This document shows, one piece after another, positions 62,320-64,000 of a stretch of 64,000 nt of DNA. The notes under the pieces are model-generated. The model did no database searches. It saw nothing but the letters and a program-made list of their open reading frames with translations, and was not told the DNA's origin. The first letter of the stretch is position 1. Every line of letters starts with the position of its first letter. The translations under genes and the position numbers were made by a program. The stretch lies in NCBI RefSeq assembly GCF_021347895.1, contig NC_067115.1, forward strand, positions 14,331,876 to 14,395,875, read 5' to 3'. Source of the stretch: Acanthochromis polyacanthus. Lineage: Eukaryota > Chordata > Actinopteri > Pomacentridae.

Positions 62320-63383
62320 TATTTTCACATATTCCATTTATTTCTTCGTGTAATTTGTAGAAAGGCACAAACCAATCACACTAACAGCAACGTTAAATAT
62401 AGGGATAGCAGTAGGCAACAACATGCCCTGTAATTGGAGTTTTTATGTTTTTTTTAATATTGTAATAGTTCAAACTATGTTTAGCAAGTCGATCTGGAAA
62501 CTTACAGCTGCAAGTTTGACCAGGAAGACAACCTCGATCTCACCTGGTGTGTTCTCTCTCATCTCCAGCATTGATTCTGACTGATTCAAACTAGCCTGTG
62601 TCTTACTCCTCTTTGTAGGCTTTGATGGCATGCATTTTTTGTACTTTCTGTTTATATTTGCTTGATTCAGATGCCTCATTCCTATCAGCAACTTAATGAG
62701 CACTCACTTCATCATCCACATGGAAATTTAAAGAGTACACTAAGAAATGTCAAAGACTTTATATAAAATATGAATTTTGCTTAAAAAAACAACTGTCTCA
62801 GATACATTTTTCAAGTTTTACCATATTCTGGCAGATATAATAAATTATCAAAGAGTGTAACATATTTGTACTCTAAGTGGCCATTTTGTGCCTTCACTGG
62901 CTCATTGTCATGGCGACCACCAAACCAATGTGGAAATAGTTGCACATTTGTCTCTTCTGCATTGCCATGTTAAAATGTCTTCAAGGGAGCTTCTAATTAT
63001 GGGCCACTTAATGATAATTTTTTACAAACTGTAAGGTTTTGAGTGTAAGAAACACCTTAAAACTGCAGTGTAGTGATGACAGTCTTCTATTTCTGGAGTT
63101 TCATTAGTAAGGAATCAAATGAACCAATTCTGTCAACTTGCACTTTATGCATCAGTTTTCTTCCTCTGTTTCTGGTCTTAATATTTACGGCTGAATTACT
63201 AGAAATATGACAGCTTGCCATTTTGTAGCGTAGAGCAGTTTGAGCGGAGTGCTGGTGTGCTGAGAGTGGCAGAGAGTTTATAGATCTGCATTCTAGAGAA
63301 AGCAGCAGTGTAGAGTTTTGGCCATTTTAGAATGAAAGGAAATATTTTTGTGAAAAAATAAATCCTAAATATGTTTTTATTCA
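62320..63383. other. Intergenic, one weak exon-like stretch
   Basis: AT-rich. On the minus strand, about 62540-62650 reads CMPSKPTKRSKTQASLNQSE and then SMLEMRENTP, ending at a consensus-like donor (CCAG|GTGAGA). I do not recognise the protein and found no partner exon in the window. Nothing else is seen. Confidence 0.4.
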
Positions 63384-63590
63384 GGGGCTGTACAGTGGAG
63401 TAGTGGTTAGCACTTTTGCCTTGCAGCTCGAAGATCCTCGGTTTGTGTCCTGACCTTCCCAAGATCTTTCTGCATGAAGTTTGCATGTTCTCCCTGTACA
63501 TGAGCGGGTTTTCTCTGGGTACTCTGGCACAGTCACAGTCCAAAAATATGCTGAGATTAATTAGTCTAAATTGCCCATAAGTTTTAATGC
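63384..63590 (+). mobile_element. (GGAT)n-tailed tRNA-like repeat, head fragment
   Basis: Starts GGGGCTGTACAGTGG and AGTAGTGGTTAGCAC, continues through TTTGCATGTTCTCCCTGTAC and CAGTCCAAAAATATGCTGAG, then decays. The tail is missing. Confidence 0.87.
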
Positions 63591-63599
63591 AAGTATATG

Positions 63600-64000
63600 T
63601 AAAATTATACATATTATACAAATTATGCATGACCTATGTAAAATTATATTGTGAATGGATGTTTTTCTTTGTCATCTTAATGTTCTACGTGCCACTATTC
63701 TCTGTGTTCTTACCTGGTTCTTCCTGACTTTGCGCACTCTCTCCTCTCCCTCTTTGGACTGACAATCATACACAAATAGATTGTATTCAACTAGATGAAA
63801 AGTTACATAAATATGAAAAAATACCGATAATACAAATAAATAACGTTCTCTCTCTTTGTACTGTCAACCTAAAGGAAAATAACTAAACAATGCATTTCAT
63901 ATCTAATAAGAGATATAAACATTGATCCATTGATCCAACTCACAACATTACTCTTGATAAACCATCGTACACTCTTACCTGAACCTGCCTCTTTTTTTTT
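63600..64000. other. Intergenic, AT-rich, nothing recognised
   Basis: No exon, RNA gene or named repeat seen. In human the gene after PPRC1 is NOLC1, but no part of it is visible before the window ends. Confidence 0.55.

Overview
The window looks like nuclear DNA of a ray-finned fish, probably a percomorph-type teleost (clade is inference). It has multi-exon genes with GT-AG introns, very long (GT)n arrays, Tc1/mariner, hAT and other DNA-transposon remnants, and seven copies of a tRNA-like-headed repeat ending in (GGAT)n. Three genes are recognisable from their proteins, in the order armh3 (-), ldb1 (-), pprc1 (+). This is the same order and relative orientation as ARMH3, LDB1 and PPRC1 on human 10q24. 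HPS6, which I recall between ARMH3 and LDB1 in human, is not seen here.

Left part (1-12 kb): the 5' end of armh3, with four complete coding exons, a fifth cut by the window edge and a non-coding first exon. Upstream of it lie a diverged duplication, an 849-bp hAT-type element with a perfect 8-bp target duplication, and an otherwise featureless spacer.

Middle (12-38 kb): ldb1 on the minus strand, fully readable. The long isoform (412 aa) starts in a small exon at 37.9 kb and jumps an 18-kb first intron. The short isoform (375 aa, the same length as the human short form) starts at an internal ATG at 19.8 kb and can be served by a CpG-rich non-coding exon near 22.5 kb. A third possible first exon at 28.9 kb is in frame and would give a different N-terminus. 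The big first intron is loaded with mobile DNA: a 325-bp near-palindromic element with a 9-bp target duplication (Mutator-like), a 1.8-kb composite with in-frame 111-bp tandem repeats and three adjacent hairpins, a TTAA-flanked element containing a coding-like exon, a tRNA-like-headed repeat and several long (GT)n arrays.

Right part (38-64 kb): about 13 kb of spacer between the divergent ldb1 and pprc1 promoters, holding two decayed Tc1-like copies, a purine-rich tract and a pair of tandemly inserted repeats that share one target sequence. It is followed by complete pprc1 (11 coding exons, 1156 aa by my splice model), a PGC-1-family coactivator with acidic N-terminus, DHDY motif, RS region and C-terminal RRM. 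The last 1.7 kb is intergenic.

The three genes are housekeeping or regulatory genes with separate jobs: Golgi phosphoinositide metabolism (armh3), LIM-factor enhancer complexes (ldb1) and mitochondrial-gene coactivation (pprc1). Nothing in the sequence shows a shared pathway. All exon borders were read by eye and checked for reading-frame consistency; none were checked against transcripts.
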